Shown here: positions 56,335-64,000 of the stretch, piece by piece | How positions within the stretch are numbered: position 1 is the stretch's first letter | Layout of the letters: each line of letters starts with the position of its first letter | NCBI RefSeq assembly: GCF_021729075.1 | Contig: NZ_JAJSAQ010000001.1 | Span: 62,001 to 126,000 of the forward strand | DNA from: Microbulbifer guangxiensis | Lineage (GTDB): Bacteria; Pseudomonadota; Gammaproteobacteria; Pseudomonadales; Cellvibrionaceae | DNA length: 64,000 nucleotides | Reading direction: 5' to 3' | The notes under the pieces: model-generated | Database searches by the model: none | What the model was told of the DNA's origin: nothing | The model's input: only the letters and a program-made list of their open reading frames with translations | Program-made: the position numbers and the translations under genes

Positions 56335-57588
56335 TCATACAGCCTGGAGAACGGTGGTGCAGTTGACGACACCACTGCCGCCAATATTCAGCACCGCCGC
56401 CAGTTCCGGGTTGCCCGGGTGGGCCGTACCCACCGGGCGGCCGATCAGCTGCCGGTAGGCGAAGTAGTGCATTGAAGCCCCGGTCGCGCCGACGGGGTGT
56501 CCCTTGGACTTCAATCCACCGGAGAGATTGATCTGGCAGCGGGCATCCTCGCCATACTCCCCGGCAAGATAATCCTCGCCGGCGCAGCCCTCGTCACTCA
56601 GCCCCAGGGCTTCGATGCAAAGTAGCTGATTGCTGGTAAAGCAATCGTGGACCTCCACCAGATCCAGGTCGGCCTGGGTAATGCCTGACTCCCGGTAGGC
56701 TCTGCTGGCCGAGTCGTAGGCCCCTTCCAGTTTGTGCAGGGCAGGTCGTCGCGACAGTGGCAGGTAGTCTGTTGAGATGGCGCGCCCGCGCAGTGCCACA
56801 GAGGTGGCGTCTTTCAGGCCGCTGTCGGCACGCACCAGTACCAGTGCCACTGCCCCATCGCTGATAGGGGAGCAGTCGTGCAGGTGGAGCGGGGCTGCGA
56901 TGACCGGATTCTTTTCTTGCGGAAGGTCGAGAATGGCCTGGGCCGAGAGCAGCCCTGCGGTTTGAGGGAGGCTGCCGGGGCCAAATTGCGCCAGGGGATT
57001 GTGAATGCCGCGGCGATAATTCATGGCGGCGACGGTGGCAAGCATTTCGCGATACCGCTCTGTGCTGATGCCATGTCGTTGCCGGTAGCTATCCCCGAGC
57101 CTGGCAAAAAGTCCCGGGAAGGTGATGTCTCGGGCGGATTCCTCAGGCCAGTAGGAGCAACGGCCGAGTATTTCGGTAACCGCTGGGGTGCTGAGCAGTG
57201 TCATCTTTTCAATGCCCAATACCAGCGCGGTGCGAATGCGACCGGACTGCAGGGCGTCTGCGGCTGCGTGCAGTGCCATGGAGGATGAGGCGCAGGCAGC
57301 GGTAGATTGATGCACCGCCTTGAAACGCAGCCCGGGTTGCTGCTGCAGAACCAATGGCCCGAGTAACTCCTGTTGGGCAAAAGCGCCGGGGGAGCAGCTA
57401 CCGACAAAAACACTGTCGATGGCACTGGCCTCGAGACCGGCTTCCATCAGGGCTTCTTCGGTAGCGTCTGCGAGCATCTGTTCCAGTGGATAGCTGTCAC
57501 TGCGATCACCGGTCACTTGGTCTCGCTGGCTGTGTGCGCCAAAACGGGTGTGGCCGCCGCCAGTGATTAGTACGGTGTCCGGTTGCAT
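56335..57588 (-). CDS. SCP2/SCP-x-type thiolase
   Basis: 417 aa from ATG 57588, in a TGATG overlap with the hydrolase stop. Nucleophile Cys in TAACASSSMAL; EVHDCFTSNQ is the HDCF motif of SCP2-type thiolases; GGLKSKGHPVGATGAS carries the catalytic His. The classical C-terminal Cys is replaced, NIGGSGVVN, as usual in this subclass. It would cleave or form beta-ketoacyl-CoA. Members often serve side-chain or branched substrate degradation. Operon context links it to the CoA ligase. Confidence 0.88.
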   Translation of the reverse strand: MQPDTVLITGGGHTRFGAHSQRDQVTGDRSDSYPLEQMLADATEEALMEAGLEASAIDSVFVGSCSPGAFAQQELLGPLVLQQQPGLRFKAVHQSTAACASSSMALHAAADALQSGRIRTALVLGIEKMTLLSTPAVTEILGRCSYWPEESARDITFPGLFARLGDSYRQRHGISTERYREMLATVAAMNYRRGIHNPLAQFGPGSLPQTAGLLSAQAILDLPQEKNPVIAAPLHLHDCSPISDGAVALVLVRADSGLKDATSVALRGRAISTDYLPLSRRPALHKLEGAYDSASRAYRESGITQADLDLVEVHDCFTSNQLLCIEALGLSDEGCAGEDYLAGEYGEDARCQINLSGGLKSKGHPVGATGASMHYFAYRQLIGRPVGTAHPGNPELAAVLNIGGSGVVNCTTVLQAV

Positions 57589-58463
57589 CAATGCTCCCCC
57601 GTATGGGCATTGAGGAAGCGGTCAATGGCTCCAATCGATTCGGGCTCACTGAGGTCCGGGGCGTGACCGCGCTGCGGAATCGTCACTGCCTTCAGTCCTG
57701 GCAGTCGCCGTTGCATGGCAGTGAAGCAGTCTGCAGAGAGAATGTCGGATAGGGACCCCCGCAAGGCGAGTGCCGGAGTTTCCCCCAGCCCTTCAAACAG
57801 CGGCCACAGGTCCGGTGGCACGGCAGTGCTGACATCCTGCTCCATCGGTGCCGCCAGTGCCGGGTCGTAGGCGAGGACCGGTACTCCGTTGTTGTCTTCG
57901 TGATAGAGCCGCTTTGCCATCCGCACCCAGTCTTCCTCGTTATAGTCCGGGAAGGCAACACGGTTCAGTTGCTCCACCGTAGCGATGGCATCGGGCCAGT
58001 TTTCGGCTGGCCTGGTTTTCCCCACATAGCCGCGAATCCGCGCCAGGCCGGCGGGGTGGATTTCAGGCCCTACGTCATTCAATACCACGGCTTTAATCAG
58101 CTCTGGCTGGCTGCTGTGCATCAGCAGCGCCATCAAACCGCCCATGGAGGTGCCGATGATGCTTGCCTCAGCGATATCCAGGTGCCGGAGGAGGCTGAAC
58201 GTATCGGCCACATAAGTGGGCAACTGGTAGCGGGCGGAATTGCTGTCCCAGTCGGACAGGCCACGGCCGCGCTGGTCTGGTACGACCACTCGATATTTTT
58301 CCGCCAGGTGCAGGGCAATGTCTTCAAAATCGGCTGAGTTGCGTGTGAGCCCGTGCAGGCAGAGGACTAGAGGTGCCTGTTCGGTGGACGGACGAACGTA
58401 ATCCCGGGCATACAGGGTCAGGCCATCGGCGCTGTTATAGCGAATTTCACGATACATGGTCAT
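57588..58463 (-). CDS. Cytoplasmic alpha/beta hydrolase
   Basis: 291 aa, GAGGT site nine bases before ATG 58463. LCLHGLTRNSADF is the oxyanion loop, GTSMGGLMAL holds the nucleophile Ser, and QRGHAPDL holds the catalytic His. No signal peptide, in contrast to the secreted esterase of the same locus. Probably hydrolyses an imported ester, lactone or enol-lactone. Coupled to the thiolase and 56 bases after the TonB receptor. Confidence 0.88.
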   Translation of the reverse strand: MTMYREIRYNSADGLTLYARDYVRPSTEQAPLVLCLHGLTRNSADFEDIALHLAEKYRVVVPDQRGRGLSDWDSNSARYQLPTYVADTFSLLRHLDIAEASIIGTSMGGLMALLMHSSQPELIKAVVLNDVGPEIHPAGLARIRGYVGKTRPAENWPDAIATVEQLNRVAFPDYNEEDWVRMAKRLYHEDNNGVPVLAYDPALAAPMEQDVSTAVPPDLWPLFEGLGETPALALRGSLSDILSADCFTAMQRRLPGLKAVTIPQRGHAPDLSEPESIGAIDRFLNAHTGEH

Positions 58464-58519
58464 GGATCGGGTACCTCAAAAACGCGCGGGGTGTGACCCC
58501 CGCGCAAGCAGATGAATGA

Positions 58520-60760
58520 TCAGAACTGATAGGAGAGAGAAGCCGTGATCATTCTCGGGTCGCCGTAGTAGCCGATGATGCTGTTGGCGAGTGTCGGGAA
58601 GTTGTAGCCGGCCACCCGGTACTCCTCGTCGGCCAGGTTCTTACCGTGTAAACCCACTGTCCAGCGCTCACCGGCACTGGTCCAGAGGGCATTGGCATCG
58701 ACCACGGTATAACCCTCCTGGTCGATGGGCGATGCCGTTTCAAACAGGTAGATATCACTGCGGTAAGAGGCGTTGGTGTTCAGCATCAGCAGCCCGCCAA
58801 ATGCCTCCATGTCATAGGAGATCCCCAGGTTGACCGTATTTTCCGGGGTGTTCGAGACCACGCGCTGATCGGCAATATTGATCGGGGCCAGGGTGGCAGG
58901 GTCGATGGTAATGAATTCCTCGATCTCCGCATCGATGTAGCCGTAGGTGAAATTCACCCGCAGGTTGTCTGTGAGCGCTGCGATGGACTCAATCTCAAGA
59001 CCCTGCGCGCTGGCCTTACCGGCATTGACGACCTGGCCGGCGAAGCTCTCGGCATTGCCGTCGCCATCGCTGTCGATCAGGATACTGGTAGTTACCTGCT
59101 GGTCATCATAATCGTTGTTGAACAGGGTTACATTGAGTCGCAGGCGACCATCCAGCAACTGGCTCTTCATGCCGAGTTCAATGGTGCCGACAGTTTCCGG
59201 ATCGAAGGGATCGCCGGAGTTGGGGTTGCCCAACAGGTTGGCACGCGGGTCGACGCCACCGCTCTTGAAGCCCTCAGCAAAAGAGGCAAACAACATCACG
59301 TCCTGGTTGACGTCATACTCCAGTCCCACACGCGGAGAGAATTCGCTCCACTCCGGATTACGGGTGAAGTCTGAGGCAACCAGCTGGTTGTTGAAGTCGC
59401 CGATTCCAGCCGTAGCGTTATAGGAAGAGAAGAAGGAGTCAGTAGACTTTTCATCCTTGGTATAGCGGCCACCAACCGTCGCCGACCACTGCTCGTTGAT
59501 GGCATAGGTGCCCTGGGCATAGAGCGCGGTGCTCTTGGTACTCACGCCACCAATAGTGCGGGTGCCTATCAGTGGGTTACCCGCGCCGTCGGCAAAGAGC
59601 GACTTGAATACATCGAGATCAAAAGCACCGGTGGCTTCACCATCGAAATAGTAGAGACCGGCAACGCCGCTGAAACGATCGCCACTGTATGTCAACTGCA
59701 GTTCCTGGCTGAACTGTTCGTCGGTATAGCGGGTCTGTGGCGCCTCCACCAGGCTTAGTTGCTGGGTGTCAAAGTCGATACTGGTCAGGGTGCTGCCCTC
59801 GCGCTGGGCAGTGATGGACTTCAGTGTCATTGAGTCCGACATATCCCAGGTCAGGGTCAGGGATGCACCTTCGTTTTCTACTTTCTGGCTCGGATCGATA
59901 CCGGAGCGGGTGTCGAAAACATTGTTCAGTGGCGCGGCGCCGGTGACGAATTCATCAGAGATGCGGTAGCCGCCGCGATTGTTGGAATCATCACTGGTTT
60001 TGTCCATGTCGAGGCGCACGGAAAAATTATCCGTGGGTTGTGCCTCGGCGGAGAGCCGATAAGCGAGGGAATCTTTGTTGTAATTCTCTTCGCCTTCATT
60101 GACGGGGCCAAGATATTCGCCAAAGCCGTCGCGGTTGAGGCTGGCTACGGCACCGCCGACCCAGAGCTTGTCGGCAATAACCTCGGTGTTGGCGGAGACT
60201 TTCAGATCGCGCTGGTTATAGCTGCCAACCGCTGCCTTGACGGACAGGGGGGAGCTGTCACGAACGCTCTTGGTCACATACTTGATGGCGCCACCGATAG
60301 TGTTTTTGCCGTACAGGGAGCCCTGTGGGCCGCGCAGGACCTCGATACGCGCAACATCATAGACATCCAGCAGTGCGGCCTGCGGACGGGCAAAGTAGAT
60401 GTCGTCGATGTAGACACCCACGCCGGGTTCAAACCCCCACAGCGGATCCTGCTGACCGACGCCACGGATATAGGCGGTCAGGGTCGAGTTGGTGGCGCGG
60501 CTGGCTTCCAGGGTTACGTTGGGCGTCTGCTTGGCAACCTGGTCCAGGCGCGTGATGCCCAGCTCCTGCATTTGCGATTCGCTCAGGGCGGTGACGGCGA
60601 CAGGCACCTTCTGCAGGTTTTCAGCCTGCTTGCGCGCGGTGACCACAACCTCTTCGAGTGCACCGGTATTTTCGGATTCCTGGGCGACGGCGCCCAGGGT
60701 GAAGCTGATGCCCACGGCTGCAGCGAGAGGCTGCAGGAAATGGTGTTTTGACTTGCTCAC
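58520..60760 (-). CDS. TonB-dependent outer-membrane receptor
   Basis: 746 aa from GTG 60760 (GAGGG seven bases upstream); an ATG six codons earlier lacks a site. Signal peptide to about residue 26 (GISFTLGAVAQ), TonB box EEVVVTARK, plug domain about 50-155 with VYIDDIYFARPQAALLDVYDV and VLRGPQGSLYGKNTIGGAI, then a 22-strand barrel ending in aromatic YQF. It imports a scarce or large substrate using TonB energy. Not an obvious siderophore receptor: the neighbours are hydrolytic and CoA-dependent enzymes. Operator-like palindromes fill the 135-base gap to the symporter gene. Confidence 0.92.
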   Translation of the reverse strand: MSKSKHHFLQPLAAAVGISFTLGAVAQESENTGALEEVVVTARKQAENLQKVPVAVTALSESQMQELGITRLDQVAKQTPNVTLEASRATNSTLTAYIRGVGQQDPLWGFEPGVGVYIDDIYFARPQAALLDVYDVARIEVLRGPQGSLYGKNTIGGAIKYVTKSVRDSSPLSVKAAVGSYNQRDLKVSANTEVIADKLWVGGAVASLNRDGFGEYLGPVNEGEENYNKDSLAYRLSAEAQPTDNFSVRLDMDKTSDDSNNRGGYRISDEFVTGAAPLNNVFDTRSGIDPSQKVENEGASLTLTWDMSDSMTLKSITAQREGSTLTSIDFDTQQLSLVEAPQTRYTDEQFSQELQLTYSGDRFSGVAGLYYFDGEATGAFDLDVFKSLFADGAGNPLIGTRTIGGVSTKSTALYAQGTYAINEQWSATVGGRYTKDEKSTDSFFSSYNATAGIGDFNNQLVASDFTRNPEWSEFSPRVGLEYDVNQDVMLFASFAEGFKSGGVDPRANLLGNPNSGDPFDPETVGTIELGMKSQLLDGRLRLNVTLFNNDYDDQQVTTSILIDSDGDGNAESFAGQVVNAGKASAQGLEIESIAALTDNLRVNFTYGYIDAEIEEFITIDPATLAPINIADQRVVSNTPENTVNLGISYDMEAFGGLLMLNTNASYRSDIYLFETASPIDQEGYTVVDANALWTSAGERWTVGLHGKNLADEEYRVAGYNFPTLANSIIGYYGDPRMITASLSYQF

Positions 60761-60831
60761 GGGTAAACCCTCTTTCATCGCTTTTTATCGTTATTGAGCA
60801 GGGCGGTGAGTACGGCTTGCCGCCGCTGAAA

Positions 60832-60847
60832 CTCAACAGTTGTTGAA
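60832..60847. promoter_or_regulatory. TetR operator-like palindrome O1
   Basis: CTCAAC-AGTT-GTTGAA, a 6-4-6 palindrome matching the site at the tetR-symporter promoter; it lies between the putative promoter and the TonB receptor start. Confidence 0.65.
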
Positions 60848-60863
60848 TTCACTTTAAGGGAAA

Positions 60864-60886
60864 CTCATCAACTGTTGAGCTGTCAA
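60864..60886 (-). promoter_or_regulatory. Operator-like palindrome O2 with adjacent -35
   Basis: CTCATC-AACT-GTTGAG (60864-60879). On the minus strand a perfect TTGACA (-35, 60881-60886) precedes it by one base, the same arrangement as at O4. The expected -10 position reads TTTCCC, so this promoter is weak, uses another -10, or needs help. Confidence 0.6.
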
Positions 60887-60894
60887 GCCTGAAA

Positions 60895-60910
60895 TTCATC
60901 GAGTGTTGAA
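60895..60910. promoter_or_regulatory. Operator-like palindrome O3
   Basis: TTCATC-GAGT-GTTGAA, 6-4-6 form, covering the stop codon of the symporter gene. It starts 31 bases from O2 and 63 from O1. Confidence 0.5.
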
Positions 60911-62389
60911 ATCTGTGCTGGATTGCGCGCCACCTGCGATGGAAACCCCTCGGGAAGCTCCTGCGACACGCCATAGTTGTACCGCGAGGAACCAGGCTAC
61001 CGAGATCAGAATGCCGTAGGCGGCGGAAATGGATGGATTGGATATGCCCGCCACGAACGTGAATAGCAGGTGGGCGGCAAGGGCGATGAAGGCAGCACTG
61101 CCAACCTGCCAGGCAGGCGCGGCGTCCTTCCACAGGATACCGAACAGCACCGGTACCAGTGAGGCAGCCCCAAGCCCATAGACGCCTTTCTGGGCGAAAA
61201 GCCCGACAAGCTCCGGTGGATCATAGGCCATCCACACGGCGCTGACCCCGATGACCACCAGCACGATCCTCGACAGCATGAGTCCACGCCCCTCCCGGAA
61301 CGGGCGTCCTCCTGAAAGGGGTTGGTAAATATCCCGGACCACCATTGCCGACAGCGCCACCAGGATGCCGTCGAGGGTCGACATACCCGCGGCCAGGAGG
61401 GTGATGCCGATAAAGGCGAGCAGGTACTGGCCCGAGGTACTGGTGCTAAATTCCGCAGCGATATAGCTCGCCACCACAGCGTCCTGTTGCGGGACCTCGA
61501 GCCCGCTCAGGCGCGCGTAAAAGCCGACAAACAGCATCAGCATGAAGCAGACAATGGCCACCGCTGTGGTCCCGACAAAACGCCCGACATCGCCATCCCC
61601 TTTCAGGTACAGCATCTTGGTAAGGATGTGGGGCTGCAGCATCAGGGCAAAAGTGATCAGGAAGCCGCTGCCGAAAACCGAGAAGAAACTGAAATAGAGT
61701 TCACTGCCGGGATTGGCCCAGGCCGCCCAATCCGTGCTGACCGATTTGAGTGCTGTGATGGGGGCGCCGTCAAAGTAGTGCCAGCCGGTAGCAAAGATCA
61801 GCAGGGAGATTGCCAGCATCATGACGCCTTGCAATGTGTTGGTGTAGGCGTGTGCGTAGGTGCCACCCATCAACACGTAACTGAATACGAACAGGGCGAT
61901 GAGCACCAGCGCAGTCTGTTGGCTGACAGGGAACAGTTGTGCGAGCAACAGGCTGCAACCCACGAGAATCAGCACCACGAAGGCAAGGGACATCAGGTTG
62001 ATCAGGGCGAAAAACAGGGCGAGCGATCTACTCTGGTAGCGCCTGTAGATCCAGTCCGGCACCGTGATGGCGCCGCCATCTTCGCCCAGGGCGCGGAAGC
62101 GCCGGGTGAGCACCAGCAGCGCAGTGATGATCCCGCCACCGCCGGCCACGGCATAATGAATGAAAGCCGAGAGGCCGTGCACGTAGACGAAGCCGGGATT
62201 GATGACAAAGGTTGCGGTCGAGGCCACTGAGGCGGCGGTAGTGATGCCGATCAGATAGGGGTTCATATCCCGGTTGCCGATGGCAAAGCCGCGGATATCG
62301 CGGGTCTTGCGCATCCCGATCCAGGAAAGCCACAGTGTTGCCAGACCGTAAGCTGCCAGGCACAGGTATTTGAATAGTTCGGCACTCAT
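60896..62389 (-). CDS. Sodium:solute symporter (SSS family)
   Basis: 497 aa, about 13 membrane helices. Family landmarks: YGLATLWLSWIGMRKTRDIRGF at the start (helix 1, here over 20 residues so split as YGLATLWLSW and IGMRKTRDIRGF), FVINPGFVYVHGLSAF, GGTYAHAYTNTLQGVMM, LLAAGMSTLDGILVALSAMV (the Na+-site region of helix 8). It takes up an organic solute, often a carboxylate, with sodium. First gene of the minus-strand locus, 63 bases from the start of its near-consensus promoter; the sodium gradient can come from the NQR encoded 10 kb away. Confidence 0.9.
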   Translation of the reverse strand: MSAELFKYLCLAAYGLATLWLSWIGMRKTRDIRGFAIGNRDMNPYLIGITTAASVASTATFVINPGFVYVHGLSAFIHYAVAGGGGIITALLVLTRRFRALGEDGGAITVPDWIYRRYQSRSLALFFALINLMSLAFVVLILVGCSLLLAQLFPVSQQTALVLIALFVFSYVLMGGTYAHAYTNTLQGVMMLAISLLIFATGWHYFDGAPITALKSVSTDWAAWANPGSELYFSFFSVFGSGFLITFALMLQPHILTKMLYLKGDGDVGRFVGTTAVAIVCFMLMLFVGFYARLSGLEVPQQDAVVASYIAAEFSTSTSGQYLLAFIGITLLAAGMSTLDGILVALSAMVVRDIYQPLSGGRPFREGRGLMLSRIVLVVIGVSAVWMAYDPPELVGLFAQKGVYGLGAASLVPVLFGILWKDAAPAWQVGSAAFIALAAHLLFTFVAGISNPSISAAYGILISVAWFLAVQLWRVAGASRGVSIAGGAQSSTDFNTR

Positions 62390-62450
62390 CGCTCACCCCA
62401 ATTATTGTTATGGCCATTAGATGATCCGCGAATGCGGGGGCGTTCGGATG

Positions 62451-62479
62451 ATTAGATTCAACGCTTGTTGAAGTGTCAA
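62451..62479 (-). promoter_or_regulatory. Symporter promoter with operator O4 in its spacer
   Basis: Minus strand: -35 TTGACA (62474-62479), 17-base spacer, -10 TCTAAT (62451-62456). The spacer consists of one base plus the perfect palindrome TTCAAC-N4-GTTGAA (62457-62472). A repressor here would block RNA polymerase directly. Confidence 0.85.
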
Positions 62480-62494
62480 GGGGTGCAGTATTCT
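62465..62494 (+). promoter_or_regulatory. Candidate tetR promoter overlapping O4
   Basis: TTGTTG (62465-62470), 18-base spacer, TATTCT (62489-62494) on the plus strand. The -35 lies within O4, which would allow autorepression. Confidence 0.45.
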
Positions 62495-62523
62495 GTCGCA
62501 CTCTATGGGGATTGGGCAGATCA

Positions 62524-63219
62524 ATGGCCGAAGTTACCGTGGATTCGAAGTCGGGCAGGGGCGCGGACGCCTCGCCAAGAACCCAGGAGCGCCGCGAGAA
62601 GATTCTCGACGCCGCGGAAGAATTGTTTGCCACCTCCGGGTTCGACGGGGTGACGCTGCGTCAGATCGCCCGTCAGGCAGGGGTCGACGTGGCTCTGACC
62701 AGCTATTACTTTGGCCCGAAATTACAGCTGTTTGATGCGGTATTGAGGCGCCGCGGCGAGATCCTCAACAAGGCGCGCCTGGATGCATTGCGCAGTGCAG
62801 AGGAAGAGGCGGCGCCGAACCCGCCTTCCATCGAGAAGGTCATCGAGGCTTTCCTGCGACCGCTGGAGATCGCGCAGGAAAGCGAGGATCGGGGCTGGCG
62901 TAACTACTGCGCACTGATTGCCTACGTCAACAACTCGCCGGTCTGGGGTAAGAAAATGATCGGCAAGCATTTCGACAAGCTGGTGCGGGAGTTCACCGCT
63001 GCCATGCAGCGATGCTTCCCCGACGCCCCCGCCAGGGATATCTTCTGGTGCTATCACAACCTTTCCGGTGCCCTGTCACTCACCTTCGCCGACACCGGGC
63101 GGATCGACATCCTCTCGGGGGGAGCCTGTGAGTCCCACGACTTCAAGTCCGCCTATGACCGGATGATCCCGTTTATGGCTGCGGGCTTTCGGCAGGTTTG
63201 TATTGCTGGGAAGGGCTAG
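62524..63219 (+). CDS. TetR-family regulator of the import/catabolic locus
   Basis: 231 aa from ATG 62524. The N-terminal HTH, with REKILDAAEELFATSGFDGV and LRQIARQAGVDVALTSYYFG, is followed by a CerR/YbiH-like C-terminal domain (RGWRNYCALIAYVNNSP, the remainder helical), a group usually sensing small hydrophobic or aromatic ligands. Divergent from the symporter gene. The palindromes O1-O4 are its most likely targets. Unlike psrA in this window it has a longer N-terminal arm, rich in Ser, Arg and Gly. Confidence 0.9.
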   Translation: MAEVTVDSKSGRGADASPRTQERREKILDAAEELFATSGFDGVTLRQIARQAGVDVALTSYYFGPKLQLFDAVLRRRGEILNKARLDALRSAEEEAAPNPPSIEKVIEAFLRPLEIAQESEDRGWRNYCALIAYVNNSPVWGKKMIGKHFDKLVREFTAAMQRCFPDAPARDIFWCYHNLSGALSLTFADTGRIDILSGGACESHDFKSAYDRMIPFMAAGFRQVCIAGKG

Positions 63220-63292
63220 CTGAGGTCGGCCGCGCCGGGACTTGCGGCAGCGGCCTCAGGGATATGTGGTGTTATCGTGAGTTGTGCGATGT

Positions 63293-63586
63293 TCAGCCCT
63301 GTGGCTTGCGCACCGTGTGCAGCACCGTGTCCCACTCGAAATACACATAAAAATCCTGGTACTCCCAGCGGGTGATGGCGGGATCGCCTACCGGCCCCTG
63401 AATGCCGAGGGGCTCCCCGAGACGCGCGCTCACCTCATCTTTCTTCAGGCCCCGGATGTTTTCGATATAGGTTTCCTTTCCCTGTTCGCCCACGGGAATT
63501 TCTAGTTCCTCTGCGCAGGCGACACTGGTGCCAAGCAGGGCGGCAAAGGCAGCGGGGGCCAGCAGTTGGAAGGTGGACTTGCGCAT
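63293..63586 (-). CDS. Small secreted protein of unknown function
   Basis: 97 aa from ATG 63586, signal peptide LLAPAAFAALLGTSVACA. The mature part of about 70 residues contains ENIRGLKKDEVSARLGEP and WEYQDFYVYFEWDTVLHTV, reminiscent of the BamE/SmpA-like fold (helix pair then three-stranded sheet ending in an aromatic strand). No lipobox. Orphan gene convergent with tetR. Family assignment is a guess. Confidence 0.65.
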   Translation of the reverse strand: MRKSTFQLLAPAAFAALLGTSVACAEELEIPVGEQGKETYIENIRGLKKDEVSARLGEPLGIQGPVGDPAITRWEYQDFYVYFEWDTVLHTVRKPQG

Positions 63587-63765
63587 GGGTTCCTCTCCGG
63601 GATTACTTTTTCTCAAAGTGGCAGCCATTAAAGCAGAAGTGGCGCGCCAGTTTCTGGAATGTATCACGTTTTCCGTGGGCAGCGGAATGGATGGTTAGAG
63701 GTCCGCAATGCCCTGGTCTCTATACTTTGGGCAGGCGTAACTCCCGACAAATGAGGCGGTATGGA

Positions 63766-64000
63766 ATGCGACGGGTACTCTCACTATCCACACTGGGGCT
63801 GCTTTTCGGGGCCTGCTTCTTTGCCTTTTCTCTGACCCCGTCGCTCATACCACGCACGGATGTGGTGCAGGGCGCCATCTCCGGCTTTTCACTGGCAGCG
63901 GGGTATGGCGTGGGATGTTTTCTGTCCTGGCTCTGGTCTGCGCTGGAATTACCGGTGCCTGCGGGAAAGCTGCGGCAGCGGCTGCACTGGGTGGCTGTAG
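63766..64000 (+). CDS. Alpha/beta-hydrolase-family membrane protein, N-terminal part (Abhydrolase_9 type)
   Basis: Translated by me from ATG 63766 (GAGG nine bases upstream; an in-frame ATG at 63751 is possible); open to the window end, 78 codons. Two membrane helices (about 5-22 and 35-58) around SLTPSLIPRTDVVQGAISGF, the hallmark of the N-terminal domain of Abhydrolase_9 proteins, whose C-terminal hydrolase domain should lie beyond the window. Confidence 0.7.
   Translation, partial: MRRVLSLSTLGLLFGACFFAFSLTPSLIPRTDVVQGAISGFSLAAGYGVGCFLSWLWSALELPVPAGKLRQRLHWVAV

Overview
The window is a dense, high-GC chromosomal segment of a Gammaproteobacterium. Its housekeeping gene order closely resembles, from memory, the Pseudomonas aeruginosa stretch running from the moxR/bat operon and gdhB through pyrD-rmf-rlmL, slt, uup, topA, lexA, psrA, nagZ, mfd and gap to nqrABCDEF and sthA. 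Na+-NQR, a large NAD-glutamate dehydrogenase, a TonB receptor with a sodium symporter and a PsrA regulator together suggest a marine relative of Pseudomonas (Cellvibrionales, for example a Microbulbifer-like organism). The organism is inferred, not shown.

Layout. 1-6591 (minus): a moxR / DUF58 / DUF4381 / BatA / BatB-C / BatD operon, running off the left edge, with a 10-copy 52-bp palindromic repeat array between moxR and the DUF58 gene. 6876-12856 (plus): gdhB and pyrD. 13084-15893: rmf and rlmL. 15933-21360: an inserted-looking signalling module, with PP2C phosphatase, transmembrane Ser/Thr kinase fused to PEGA and FGE-like domains, and an RcsF-like lipoprotein on the minus strand, and a twin-FHA membrane protein plus a glutaredoxin-like protein on the plus strand. 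21530-34722: slt, uup, uspA, topA, small conserved genes, lexA with two SOS boxes, a LOG-family gene, psrA and nagZ. 34829-37847: a MscS-type channel, a cold-shock gene with a structured leader, and a DUF819 transporter. 37982-44081: csiV, mfd and an N-terminally extended GAPDH. 44483-53540: nqrABCDEF, apbE, nqrM, sthA and a thioesterase, a redox block in which an intrinsic terminator lies inside the apbE reading frame.

53544-63219 is a co-directional accessory locus: sodium/solute symporter, TonB receptor, alpha/beta hydrolase, SCP2-type thiolase, acyl-CoA ligase and a secreted PHB-depolymerase-like esterase, with a divergent TetR regulator. Four 16-bp operator-like palindromes share one 6-4-6 design. 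One fills the spacer of a near-consensus promoter, and three stand 31-32 bp apart before the TonB gene. The simplest reading is a TetR-controlled system for capture, import and CoA-dependent breakdown of an ester or polyester-derived acid. A small secreted protein and the start of an Abhydrolase_9-type membrane protein close the window. No rRNA, tRNA, CRISPR array, integrase or transposase was seen.
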